Of a stretch of DNA of 64,000 nt, positions 47,301-58,187 are shown in pieces (within the stretch, counting starts at the first letter, position 1; each line of letters opens with the position of its first letter). The translations under genes and the position numbers were made by a program. The notes beneath the pieces were generated by a model. The model had not been told where the DNA came from and did no database searches. It saw only the letters and a list, made by a program, of their open reading frames with translations. The stretch comes from Prosapia bicincta (taxonomy: Eukaryota > Arthropoda > Insecta > Hemiptera > Cercopidae): contig JBAIZL010000001.1 of assembly GCA_036971475.1 (NCBI GenBank), positions 280,155,925 through 280,219,924 on the forward strand, read 5' to 3'.

Positions 47301-50300
47301 TCCTCACTACTTACACTTCGGTCATGTATTAGTAGACCAGCTGCAGCAGTAATTGTAATGTCCTCGCTACTTACACTTCAGTCATGTATTAGTAGACCAG
47401 CTGCAGTAATTGTAATGTCCTCGCTACTTACACTTCAGTCATGTATTAGTAGACCAGCTGCAGCATTAGTTGTAATGTCCTCGCTACTTGCACTTCAGTC
47501 ATGTATTAGTAGACCAGCTGCAGCAGTAATTGTAATGTCCTCGCTACTTACACTTCAGTCATGTATTAGTAGACCAGCTGCAGCAGTAATTGTAATGTCC
47601 TTGCTACTTACACTTCAGTCATGTATTAGTAGACCAGCTGCAGCAGTAATTGTAATGTCCTTGCTACTTACACTTCAGTCATGTATTAGTAGACCAGCTG
47701 CAGCATTAGTTGTAATGTCCTCGCTACTTGCACTTCAGTCATGTATTAGTAGACCAGCTGCAGCAGTAATTGTAATGTCCTCGCTACTTACACTTCAGTC
47801 ATGTATTAGTAGACCAGTTGCAGCAGTAATTGTAATGTCCTTGCTACTTACACTTCAGTCATGTATTAGTAGACCAGCTGCAGCATTAGTTGTAATGTCC
47901 TCGCTACTTACACTTCAGTCATGTATTAGTAGACCAGCTGCAGCATTAGTTGTAATGTCCTCGCTACTTGCACTTCAGTCATGTATTAGTAGACCAGCTG
48001 CAGCAGTAATTGTAATGTCCTCGCTACTTACACTTCAGTCATGTATTAGTAGACCAGCTGCAGCATTAGTTGTAATGTCCTCGCTACTTGCACTTCAGTC
48101 ATGTATTAGTAGACCAGCTGCAGCAGTAATTGTAATGTCCTCGCTACTTACACTTCAGTCATGTATTAGTAGACCAGCTGCAGCATTAGTTGTAATGTCC
48201 TCGCTACTTGCACTTCAGTCATGTATTAGTAGACCAGCTGCAGCAGTAATTGTAATGTCCTCGCTACTTACACTTCAGTCATGTATTAGTAGACCAGCTG
48301 CAGCATTAGTTGTAATGTCCTCGCTACTTGCACTTCAGTCATGTATTAGTAGACCAGCTGCAGCAGTAATTGTAATGTCCTCGCTACTTACACTTCAGTC
48401 ATGTATTAGTAGACCAGCTGCAGCATTAGTTGTAATGTCCTCGCTACTTGCACTTCAGTCATGTATTAGTAGACCAGCTGCAGCAGTAATTGTAATGTCC
48501 TCGCTACTTACACTTCAGTCATGTATTAGTAGACCAGCTGCAGCATTAGTTGTAATGTCCTCGCTACTTGCACTTCAGTCATGTATTAGTAGACCAGCTG
48601 CAGCAGTAATTGTAATGTCCTCGCTACTTACACTTCAGTCATGTATTAGTAGACCAGCTGCAGCAGTAACTGTAATGTCCTCGCTACTTACACTCCAGTC
48701 ATGTATTAGTAGACCAGCTGCAGCAGTAACTGTAATGTCCTCGCTACTTACACTTCAGTCATGTATTAGTAGACCAGCTGCAGCAGTAACTGTAATGTCC
48801 TCGCTACTTACACTTCAGTCATGTATTAGTAGACCAGCTGCAGCAGTAACTGTAATGTCCTCGCTACTTACACTTCAGTCATGTATTAGTAGACCAGCTG
48901 CAGCAGTAACTGTAATGTCCTCGCTACTTACACTCCAGTCATGTATTAGTAGACCAGCTGCAGCAGTAACTGTAATGTCCTCGCTACTTACACTTCAGTC
49001 ATGTATTAGTAGACCAGCTGCAGCATTAGTTGTAATGTCCTCGCTACTTGCACTTCAGTCATGTATTAGTAGACCAGCTGCAGCAGTAATTGTAATGTCC
49101 TCGCTACTTACACTTCAGTCATGTATTAGTAGACCAGCTGCAGCAGTAACTGTAATGTCCTCGCTACTTACACTTCAGTCATGTATTAGTAGACCAGCTG
49201 CAGCATTAGTTGTAATGTCCTCGCTACTTGCACTTCAGTCATGTATTAGTAGACCAGCTGCAGCAGTAATTGTAATGTCCTCGCTACTTACACTTCAGTC
49301 ATGTATTAGTAGACCAGCTGCAGCATTAGTTGTAATGTCCTCGCTACTTGCACTTCAGTCATGTATTAGTAGACCAGCTGCAGCAGTAATTGTAATGTCC
49401 TCGCTACTTACACTTCAGTCATGTATTAGTAGACCAGCTGCAGCAGTAACTGTAATGTCCTCGCTACTTACACTTCAGTCATGTATTAGTAGACCAGCTG
49501 CAGCATTAGTTGTAATGTCCTCGCTACTTACACTTCAGTCATGTATTAGTAGACCAGCTGCAGCATTAGTTGTAATGTCCTCGCTACTTACACTTCAGTC
49601 ATGTATTAGTAGACCAGTTGCAGCAGTAATTGTAATGTCCTCGCTACTTACACTTCAGTCATGTATTAGTAGACCAGCTGCAGCATTAGTTGTAATGTCC
49701 TCGCTACTTGCACTTCAGTCATGTATTAGTAGACCAGCTGCAGCAGTAATTGTAATGTCCTCGCTACTTACACTTCAGTCATGTATTAGTAGACCAGTTG
49801 CAGCAGTAATTGTAATGTCCTTGCTACTTACACTTCAGTCATGTATTAGTAGACCAGCTGCAGCATTAGTTGTAATGTCCTCGCTACTTGCACTTCAGTC
49901 ATGTATTAGTAGACCAGCTGCAGCAGTAATTGTAATGTCCTCGCTACTTACACTTCAGTCATGTATTAGTAGACCAGCTGCAGCAGTAATTGTAATGTCC
50001 TCGCTACTTACACTCCAGTCATGTATTAGTAGACCAGCTGCAGCATTAGTTGTAATGTCCTCGCTACTTGCACTTCAGTCATGTATTAGTAGACCAGCTG
50101 CAGCAGTAATTGTAATGTCCTCGCTACTTACACTTCAGTCATGTATTAGTAGACCAGCTGCAGCATTAGTTGTAATGTCCTCGCTACTTACACTCCAGTC
50201 ATGTATTAGTAGACCAGTTGCAGCAGTAATTGTAATGTCCTCGCTACTTACACTCCAGTCATGTATTAGTAGACCAGTTGCAGCAGTAATTGTAATGTCC

Positions 50301-53300
50301 TCGCTACTTACACTTCAGTCATGTATTAGTAGACCAGCTGCAGCATTAGTTGTAATGTCCTCGCTACTTGCACTTCAGTCATGTATTAGTAGACCAGCTG
50401 CAGCAGTAATTGTAATGTCCTCGCTACTTACACTTCAGCCATGTATTAGTAGACCAGCTGCAGCATTAGTTGTAATGTCCTCGCTACTTGCACTTCAGTC
50501 ATGTATTAGTAGACCAGCTGCAGCAGTAATTGTAATGTCCTCGCTACTTACACTTCAGTCATGTATTAGTAGACCAGCTGCAGCATTAGTTGTAATGTCC
50601 TCGCTACTTGCACTTCAGTCATGTATTAGTAGACCAGCTGCAGCAGTAATTGTAATGTCCTCGCTACTTACACTTCAGTCATGTATTAGTAGACCAGCTG
50701 CAGCAGTAATTGTAATGTCCTTGCTACTTACACTTCAGTCATGTATTAGTAGACCAGCTGCAGCAGTAATTGTAATGTCCTTGCTACTTACACTTCAGTC
50801 ATGTATTAGTAGACCAGCTGCAGCATTAGTTGTAATGTCCTCGCTACTTGCACTTCAGTCATGTATTAGTAGACCAGCTGCAGCAGTAATTGTAATGTCC
50901 TCGCTACTTACACTTCAGTCATGTATTAGTAGACCAGTTGCAGCAGTAATTGTAATGTCCTTGCTACTTACACTTCAGTCATGTATTAGTAGACCAGCTG
51001 CAGCATTAGTTGTAATGTCCTCGCTACTTACACTTCAGTCATGTATTAGTAGACCAGCTGCAGCATTAGTTGTAATGTCCTCGCTACTTGCACTTCAGTC
51101 ATGTATTAGTAGACCAGCTGCAGCAGTAATTGTAATGTCCTCGCTACTTACACTTCAGTCATGTATTAGTAGACCAGCTGCAGCATTAGTTGTAATGTCC
51201 TCGCTACTTGCACTTCAGTCATGTATTAGTAGACCAGCTGCAGCAGTAATTGTAATGTCCTCGCTACTTACACTTCAGCCATGTATTAGTAGACCAGCTG
51301 CAGCATTAGTTGTAATGTCCTCGCTACTTGCACTTCAGTCATGTATTAGTAGACCAGCTGCAGCAGTAATTGTAATGTCCTCGCTACTTACACTTCAGTC
51401 ATGTATTAGTAGACCAGCTGCAGCATTAGTTGTAATGTCCTCGCTACTTGCACTTCAGTCATGTATTAGTAGACCAGCTGCAGCAGTAATTGTAATGTCC
51501 TCGCTACTTACACTTCAGTCATGTATTAGTAGACCAGCTGCAGCATTAGTTGTAATGTCCTCGCTACTTGCACTTCAGTCATGTATTAGTAGACCAGCTG
51601 CAGCAGTAATTGTAATGTCCTCGCTACTTACACTTCAGTCATGTATTAGTAGACCAGCTGCAGCATTAGTTGTAATGTCCTCGCTACTTGCACTTCAGTC
51701 ATGTATTAGTAGACCAGCTGCAGCAGTAATTGTAATGTCCTCGCTACTTACACTTCAGTCATGTATTAGTAGACCAGCTGCAGCAGTAATTGTAATGTCC
51801 TCGCTACTTACACTTCAGTCATGTATTAGTAGACCAGCTGCAGCATTAGTTGTAATGTCCTCGCTACTTACACTTCAGTCATGTATTAGTAGACCAGCTG
51901 CAGCATTAGTTGTAATGTCCTCGCTACTTACACTTCAGTCATGTATTAGTAGACCAGTTGCAGCAGTAATTGTAATGTCCTCGCTACTTACACTTCAGTC
52001 ATGTATTAGTAGACCAGCTGCAGCATTAGTTGTAATGTCCTCGCTACTTGCACTTCAGTCATGTATTAGTAGACCAGCTGCAGCAGTAATTGTAATGTCC
52101 TCGCTACTTACACTTCAGTCATGTATTAGTAGACCAGTTGCAGCAGTAATTGTAATGTCCTTGCTACTTACACTTCAGTCATGTATTAGTAGACCAGCTG
52201 CAGCATTAGTTGTAATGTCCTCGCTACTTGCACTTCAGTCATGTATTAGTAGACCAGCTGCAGCAGTAATTGTAATGTCCTCGCTACTTACACTTCAGTC
52301 ATGTATTAGTAGACCAGCTGCAGCAGTAATTGTAATGTCCTCGCTACTTACACTCCAGTCATGTATTAGTAGACCAGCTGCAGCATTAGTTGTAATGTCC
52401 TCGCTACTTACACTTCAGTCATGTATTAGTAGACCAGCTGCAGCAGTAATTGTAATGTCCTCGCTACTTACACTCCAGTCATGTATTAGTAGACCAGCTG
52501 CAGCATTAGTTGTAATGTCCTCGCTACTTGCACTTCAGTCATGTATTAGTAGACCAGCTGCAGCAGTAATTGTAATGTCCTCGCTACTTACACTTCAGTC
52601 ATGTATTAGTAGACCAGCTGCAGCATTAGTTGTAATGTCCTCGCTACTTGCACTTCAGTCATGTATTAGTAGACCAGCTGCAGCAGTAATTGTAATGTCC
52701 TCGCTACTTACACTCCAGTCATGTATTAGTAGACCAGCTGCAGCATTAGTTGTAATGTCCTCGCTACTTGCACTTCAGTCATGTATTAGTAGACCAGCTG
52801 CAGCAGTAATTGTAATGTCCTCGCTACTTACACTTCAGTCATGTATTAGTAGACCAGCTGCAGCAGTAATTGTAATGTCCTCGCTACTTACACTCCAGTC
52901 ATGTATTAGTAGACCAGCTGCAGCATTAGTTGTAATGTCCTCGCTACTTACACTTCAGTCATGTATTAGTAGACCAGCTGCAGCAGTAATTGTAATGTCC
53001 TCGCTACTTACACTCCAGTCATGTATTAGTAGACCAGCTGCAGCATTAGTTGTAATGTCCTCGCTACTTGCACTTCAAGCTTTTACGTTTTTCGTTAAGT
53101 TCAGTTGATCATGAAATAAATGTACAAAAAATATTTCTAACCATGGGTAGGGTTATATTGCTACCATAGGCAGATACCAGGTAAAATTTAAATACAGTCC
53201 AGGTATGGTATTTAAAAATTTAAATTAATACTGTTGATAAACTCTGTCCGAAAGGATAGAAATACTGGCGTCCAACCAAAATGAGGGGAATAAATTAAAG

Positions 53301-55086
53301 GCTATGTAAACCTGATCCGTTAGTGGGAAGAAAAATGGAAAGATCATTTAGGAGCAAATGAAATTCAGCCAACACACAACATGGTTCTCAATCATTACTA
53401 GCTGACATCTTAGCATCTGTGTTCATGGGAGAGCAATTATACAGAATGTATGGAATATATTGTCCATAAATGTAAATATTCTTGACCAATAATATTTCGA
53501 ACGGATTTTCGATGTTACTTCCATTTGCTTTATAAAGATAAAAGTTTGTTTTTTCATGCTCAAAGTGAATATGTCATGCAGGAAGTGATTTAGGCTTGAT
53601 TATAATATAGGTAATGTAACAGATAGGGGAGACTCACCGAGGGCACCATCGTGATCTGACAAGTTCGAGCCCAATACTCTTTCAAAAGTATACATATCGC
53701 GGAACAGATCTGCATTTCCTTTCTGAAAAATAAAAAGCATAACAGTCAACAGAATTAAATAATTTTCTATATTATATAAAAAAATTTACAGTTACCATTT
53801 TTTCACAAGAAAATAATATTAAAAATTAGCATATCAATTTAAATATGCTGAATACTTTTTTTTTAAAGTTTTTACAAACAGTTTTTTTTAAATCATATAA
53901 ATTTAGTTTGTATATATATAGAAAAAGTACTGATAATTTACTGGGATTTTTAAAATATATCCAGCTTAGTCCAGAATTTGAAGGACAATGCCTTAGATTC
54001 TGGGAATATCAGCAAGGAATAGGAATAGAACCCACAATGGGATTTACGAAAAATGTAGGTTACATAAAGAGTACAACCCAACAATTTATGCCATTTTCTA
54101 TGGCTCAACAACAATGTCGAAAGGACTCGGAAATGTTATTTATGTGCCTTGTCCCATTGCGGGTGGTTTGCGGAAAATCAGATAATTTGGGCAGGAGTAT
54201 AAACCGAACTATCTACACAAGGATTGGTAAAATCTTCTTCTCTTCTACAGTCCCTGGTTACGCTCCCTATTTACTGTGCCTCAAAGGTTGACCAAAATGT
54301 ATTTACAATTTTCTTCTGAATCGTTATTCGATCCTTACTATTTCTTTCCCAGCTGTCGATATACCCATATTTAGAACGCCTTGCCATTGTTTATCTAAGT
54401 TGCGACCATTGCCCATTGTATCCATTGTGTCTATATGACTAGAAAACTTAATCCTTGTGACGCAATTGATTTCAATATAATGGTTTAGTTAAAAAAAGCT
54501 CTTTACAAATTCATTTCAGGCGGTTTTGAAGAACAATACTGAAACTATAAAATACATGTAAAATTTCAAGGAGTTTTTGTTTTTAAAGTCACGACTACGT
54601 TTAAAACCTTTTTGCTAAAAGGTAAAATACTCATAATAATAAAAATAAATAATAATTATATTTCTACAATCATGTGTATCTTTTTTCAAAACCGATTCCA
54701 AAGCTGAAAAAGGAAAACAAAATGTCTGTTTTCTTTTAGGTGATAACCTATACATTTTGATCTAAACGGAAATATAATTAGATATAAAATACGAAGAATT
54801 GAACCCAAAGTCAATACATTTATATTAATGAATATGGTTTATAATGCAAGAAAATTACGTTAATTTTCTCCACCTTTGCCTTGTTCCCCAATATGATAAT
54901 AAATTTCTACTTGCGATTTATTTTTAATACTTTATTACTCTCTGTTGCAATGCCTCTTCTAAATGTAAAAGAAATTCAAATTTATGTAATCGCAAAATGT
55001 GATATAATACAGTTTGTAATACTTACAGTAGGTTGTGAGTGAGTCATGTAAAACATTGAAAATATCAGAGTTGCTAGTATCTTCAT
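31380..55086 (-). CDS. Host gene for an unrecognised secreted protein, four coding exons, 382 residues
   Basis: Coding exons on the minus strand are 55086-55027, 53722-53638, 32781-32717 and 32318-31380. Every intron begins GTAAGT or GTGAGT and ends in a pyrimidine tract plus AG. Phases agree (0, 1, 0), so the frame is continuous over all joins. Exon 1 encodes a signal peptide, so the product enters the secretory pathway. Residues 21-70 form a short polar region ending RSRR, a furin-type site. Exon 4 encodes the remaining 312 residues, predicted mostly helical, with three Cys and one NVT sequon near its start. I do not recognise the family; an extracellular or salivary protein is possible but unproven. 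Introns are about 1.3, 20.9 and 0.4 kb. The middle one is mostly satellite. Confidence 0.85.
32717..32781 (-). CDS. Exon 3 of the secreted-protein gene
   Basis: 65 bases between tattgtttcag and GTAAGT. Encodes GFEVQSEVKYDNDKKPLRSR plus a final Arg. The RSRR at its end is a consensus proprotein-convertase site and falls exactly at the boundary with exon 4. Confidence 0.85.
32882..33420 (+). repeat. Divergent edge of the intronic satellite (about 60-bp units)
   Basis: About nine degenerate units carrying the core aacagctgtagcagtaattgt followed by a ctcgctgctta-like segment and catcagtcag. This is the most decayed part of the family, at the exon-3 side of the intron. It is followed at 33421-34090 by about 670 bases of unique AT-rich sequence in which I see no gene. 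Confidence 0.8.
34095..37176 (+). repeat. Satellite block 1: 59-bp tandem units
   Basis: About 52 units of a 59-bp repeat (core agcagtaattgtaatattct then cgctgctacatttcac). Between 34100 and 36100 two unit types alternate, giving a 118-bp dimer: one with gaagaagagcattagcagta, the other with ggacagcattaccagtaatt. From 36100 the order becomes irregular. Confidence 0.92.
37177..37834. mobile_element. Foreign about 660-bp insertion in the satellite, possibly a small DNA transposon
   Basis: Sequence unlike the satellite interrupts it: G/T-rich runs (ggggttgttcg; ggtgggttcgcaccgggg) and two cctaaccct segments (about 37329 and 37751). The two ends are similar in inverted orientation (ctaagtgtcctgtacg against ttaagggtcctaacg). 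This suggests short terminal inverted repeats. No transposase is present. The class is not determined. Confidence 0.5.
37835..45390 (+). repeat. Satellite block 2: 59-bp tandem units with higher-order groups
   Basis: About 128 units. Several unit types recur in fixed order. One example is a trimer of about 176 bp made of a tcattaagtag unit, a tcattttggtgcag...aataatatcgcgg unit and a taattcaggaaaaaacc unit, repeated through 38-43 kb. Larger blocks are also duplicated: about 43390-44100 recurs as 44100-44820, and about 38040-38450 recurs near 39270 and 40790. Confidence 0.92.
45391..45700 (+). repeat. Transition between 59-bp and 60-bp satellite subfamilies
   Basis: Five or six irregular units keep the agctgtagcagtaattgtaa core while the flanking half changes from ctacatttcactcattcagg to ttacacttcagtcatgtatt. 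They show that the two arrays are one family. Confidence 0.75.
45690..53083 (+). repeat. Satellite block 3: highly uniform 60-bp tandem array
   Basis: About 123 units of 60 bp (gctacttacacttcagtcat, gtattagtagaccagctgca, gcagtaattgtaatgtcctc), most differing by only a few bases. One unit near 47402 is 57 bp. From 47.4 kb two variants often alternate (cagtaattgt...cttaca and cattagttgt...cttgca), making a 120-bp dimer. Long stretches are internally duplicated. Because 60 is a multiple of three, the plus strand stays open for 1936 codons (47298-53108); I regard this as a by-product. The array lies in intron 2, antisense to that open frame. Confidence 0.97.
53109..53637. other. Non-repetitive 5' part of intron 2, no gene seen
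   Basis: AT-rich sequence between the end of the satellite and exon 2. No domain or element end recognised. Confidence 0.5.
53638..53722 (-). CDS. Exon 2 of the secreted-protein gene
   Basis: 85 bases between tttatttttcag and GTGAGT. Encodes KGNADLFRDMYTFERVLGSN and then LSDHDGAL, plus the first base of a Gly codon completed by exon 3. The NLS triplet is a possible N-glycosylation site. Confidence 0.85.
53723..55026. other. Intron 1 of the secreted-protein gene
   Basis: About 1.3 kb, GTAAGT...TTTTTCAG on the minus strand. It contains a 148-codon open frame on the plus strand (53845-54291) with no recognised motif, probably fortuitous or a decayed repeat. Confidence 0.6.
55027..55086 (-). 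CDS. Exon 1 of the secreted-protein gene: signal peptide
   Basis: ATG at 55086-55084. Twenty codons read MKILATLIFSMFYMTHSQ and two more, then GTAAGT. A Lys at position 2, a hydrophobic core (ILATLIFSMF) and a polar end (THS) form a standard signal peptide, with cleavage likely after Ser17. Exon 1 therefore encodes little more than the signal, as is common in secreted-protein genes. Confidence 0.85.
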
Positions 55087-55120
55087 GATGACTTCCGGTT
55101 GTCTCCAAGAGAACTACAGT

Positions 55121-55151
55121 ACTGAAAAAGATTGCAATACTGTGGAATATA
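55121..55151 (-). promoter_or_regulatory. Core promoter of the secreted-protein gene (TATA and initiator)
   Basis: On the minus strand TATATT begins at 55151 and the arthropod initiator TCAGT lies at 55125-55121, with its A (+1) at 55123. The spacing of 28 bases is ideal. It predicts a 37-base 5' UTR before the ATG. Confidence 0.6.
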
Positions 55152-55745
55152 TTTCTATTCAACTCAAACAAAAGCGATTAAATTTCATTGTTTCAAAGCA
55201 TACATTATGAAAGATTTCATGCCAATATCCTTTTATTCATAGTAACCTTATCTAATTTCAATTGTTTAATTGAAAAATAATGTTTCAAAGCATTTTATTA
55301 TAATAGAATTATATAATAGAAAAGCAGATAGTCATTTCTCTTGTTAATCAGCATTACTGATTTCTAGGTTTTTATTAGGAATATCTAAGGTTTACTATAT
55401 AATTCCCAATTTCATAGGTAATTTAAAATTAAATTACTTTTAGTTATTTTTAAACTTCTTGAATTTATGCGATGTATTATTAGGTCTATATTCCCCTAAT
55501 ATTAGTCTTCTATCCGCTTTCTCTCAGAATATTGCCAATTATTGTTTAGAAGGGGAGACTTCTATCAGGGTGTTTTCAGATAATTGTTGTTGTCTGTTCG
55601 TCCCCGTCAGACAAACGTCTTTCTTGTCTAATGATTTCAAGTTTAATTCTGTTTTGCTTGCTATGTGCTAGTGAGCTGTGAGATATTAGATGACTTCCAG
55701 TTTATTTTTGTTTTCCTAATTTACGTTAAATGCTCATTAAATGTG

Positions 55746-55749
<4 letters not shown>

Positions 55750-55807
<58 letters not shown>

Positions 55808-55813
55808 ATATAT
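55750..55813. repeat. (TA)n microsatellite flanking fold-back 1
   Basis: About 64 bases of TA with one interruption near 55793. Confidence 0.95.
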
Positions 55814-55894
55814 TTGTAGATTATGCAACACTGTTTTCTTGTATACACTTATCACTTTCACTTATGTACTTAAACAAGAATCCTACTTGGTATT

Positions 55895-55942
55895 TATGCG
55901 AGTACTTTCAAAGGCTGGTTACTGTCTCCATCCTCGGGCATA
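55895..55942 (-). ncRNA. Hammerhead-ribozyme-like motif, left arm of fold-back 1
   Basis: Inverted partner of the motif at 55957-56004, with the same core and stem III. Stem II has one mismatch (GCCUUU instead of GUCUUU). Confidence 0.4.
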
Positions 55943-55956
55943 CTCCTCGGTTAGAG

Positions 55957-56004
55957 TATGCCCGAGGATGGAGACACTAACCAGTCTTTGAAAGTACTCG
56001 CATA
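55957..56004 (+). ncRNA. Hammerhead-ribozyme-like motif, right arm of fold-back 1
   Basis: Stem I: 55957-55961 pairs perfectly with 56000-56004. Core: CCGAGGA at 55962-55968 (canonical CUGANGA with U4 changed to C). One extra U follows, then stem II GGAGAC/GUCUUU (55970-55975 with 55984-55989, two G-U pairs). GAAA lies at 55990-55993. Stem III is the self-complementary AGUACU (55993-55998), which would pair only between two copies. Predicted cleavage is after C55999. The order of parts and stem registers are those of a type I hammerhead; the U4C change and extra U may reduce or abolish activity. Confidence 0.45.
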
Positions 56005-56043
56005 AATACCAAGTAAGATTCTTGTTTAAGTACATAAGTGAAA

Positions 56044-56049
<6 letters not shown>

Positions 56050-56106
<57 letters not shown>

Positions 56107-56128
56107 GTGTGTTTGTGTGTGTGTGTGT
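56050..56128. repeat. (TA)n then (GT)n microsatellite
   Basis: About 50 bases of TA followed by an imperfect GT run that ends exactly at the solo LTR. Confidence 0.92.
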
Positions 56129-58187
56129 TGCAACGTCCCCCCACCTCACTCTACTTTACTATCGTAGCGTTAATGGTGTTACGGAGTTGTTACATTTTAT
56201 TATTTTTATTCGCGCCTGCTTATCTCCGTTCCGCTCTCGGGCTCATGTAGCCTCAAGCGTTCTTAAATTTTGTCCTGTGTTCACCCGTTAAATGCCACGC
56301 CTAAATGCAAGCAAATTCCCGCTAACTCCTACAATAAAGTTTGTATGAACCCCCCCCCAAAATGGTTAACATGTTTTGTCGGGTCTTTAAATAGTCATAC
56401 TTGTCAGTAAAGTAGCCAGCTGGAAAGAAACACTATTAACATGAACACACAAAATTTCCAAAGAATCTTACCATCTTAGAAGACCTGCAGGCACAGCAAG
56501 GGCACGTACAAAATATGATCATGTTCAAGTTACCTTCTTTAAAGGCTCCTGTGTTCTTTAAACATGATCTGCCAGTAGATCTTGTCTCTGGACTTCATTA
56601 TAAAAAACCAACTAATTTTCAGAATAGCTCATTTATTTTACAATAAATTTTTCCTCAGGAGAGAACTCGTTTGAAGAAACATTAGGCTCTGAATTTTATA
56701 TATTTATTAATTCATGAAATTTAATTAAAATTGTAATTTGATTTAACAATCAATATTTATTAGTTGGAAAAAACTAAAAGTTTTATTTGCTGTTCAACAC
56801 AGGATAAATTTAAACACCAAACGTTTTTTTATTATAGATTTTATTACTTGTTTTTAAAATAAAAATAAATATATTCTCAACTAAAATACATTTGACTCTC
56901 TCTTTACTATTTCTTAGTTTTCCTTATAATCACAAATAATTGTTAAAATTTTTCTTATATTTTATATATTTTTTCTACATTTTATATATAATCCATTAAT
57001 TACATTTACATATTTAAACAAATCATCTTTCCTAATTCAACATAATAAAATTTTTTATTCTTTGATTTTAAGATTGAATTGGTCAATTATACGTTTGATA
57101 ACAAATAATTTAAACATTTTTATGATTCTATAAATCTGGTCTTCCTGAAAATGATTGGCTTATGGCCAAACCCACTTTATGAATTTAATATTTATTATTT
57201 ATTACTTGAGCATTTTGATCATACAAATTATTTTTACTGCATTAACATTTATTTAAAATTTCTACTTAGAGTGAAGTCATTGTTTAATTTTTATTGAAAA
57301 TGTTGAATCTAATATTTTTAACTGACTAAATTTGATGTTAGTTATATAATAGAGAAAATGACTTGCCAAGAATTTCTCTGCCGGTCCTAGAGTCCTCTTG
57401 TCTTGACTCCAGGTCCCTGGAAGTAGCCATCCCTGGTTAGTCGATGGAAGTCCTTCTCTATTCTCCTCTGATCGTCGTGTCCCGGAGGCTGAGTCTGAAG
57501 CTCTCGTCCGTGGATCGAATTAAACGTCAGAAACGTGGTGGTTTGGTTTCATCTGACCCTTGGTGGTTATCCTAGGCGTGGACCAACATAACGACCGTTA
57601 GCACCTCGTATTAAAAATTTTTCACAGACTGCCTTACAGGTCGTTAGGTTTCTGTATTTATTGCGGCTATGTCACCCTTCCCCCCCGCTCTTAGCTCGTC
57701 GCTATCTCCGTGCCTTTTTTCTTGTACGGACGGGTTGGACAATGTATTCGATTAAACCTGCCTAATTCTGTTATCGGTTTTGGAACACTGAAAAATTTCT
57801 ATTTCTTTAAAATGGCTGTAACGTTTTTGTTATTTAAGTTTTTTAGATTTGGTTTTCAATATTGTTTTTTTTTTTTTGGATTTTGCTGGCCATTTTAAAA
57901 TGTCAGTGATTGTTCTACGTGGCCTACTTCTCAAGTTAGCATTTTTCGGTATTTAGAAAATTTTCACTGCACTCCCGTTTGTCAAATTTAGTTAGTTATT
58001 ACAGTTTTATTTTATTTTAATTTTTAATTTGTCTTAATAATAATTATTCAAGATTTTACTGGCTTCTTCACTCTTTACAACGTTTCATTATACAATAAAT
58101 TAAAACCTTATTATTTATTTATTAAATTTGTTATTAAAAAATTTGAAATTATTAATTTCTCAATTTGAGCGGTCATTTTTACCGTCT

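Larger units (their letters stand above)
55850..56049. mobile_element. Fold-back element 1: 96-bp inverted arms, 8-bp loop
   Basis: 55850-55945 and 55954-56049 are inverted copies with only a few differences, around ctcggtta. TA microsatellites lie on both sides. Each arm contains a hammerhead-like motif. The outer arm sequence (actttcacttatgtac, acaagaatcttacttggtat) recurs in a shorter derivative at 62617-62735. I interpret it as a non-autonomous element with inverted terminal repeats, possibly Penelope-related. Confidence 0.8.

Noticed and set aside
32882..53083. CRISPR-like array of direct repeats
   Set aside because: Units are contiguous 59-60 bp tandem repeats without unique spacers, in an intron of a eukaryotic gene.
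47298..53108. Giant repetitive protein gene
   Set aside because: The open frame follows from a 60-bp unit with no stop in one frame. It lies antisense within an intron and has no promoter or splice context. Shorter versions at 45798, 46518 and 46878 have the same cause.
53845..54291. 148-codon plus-strand ORF
   Set aside because: It lies within intron 1 of the host gene on the other strand, with no recognised motif and odd composition. It is kept only as a note.
57710..57898. 62-codon plus-strand ORF
   Set aside because: It lies inside the solo LTR, whose family is read on the other strand, and is rich in Phe from T runs.
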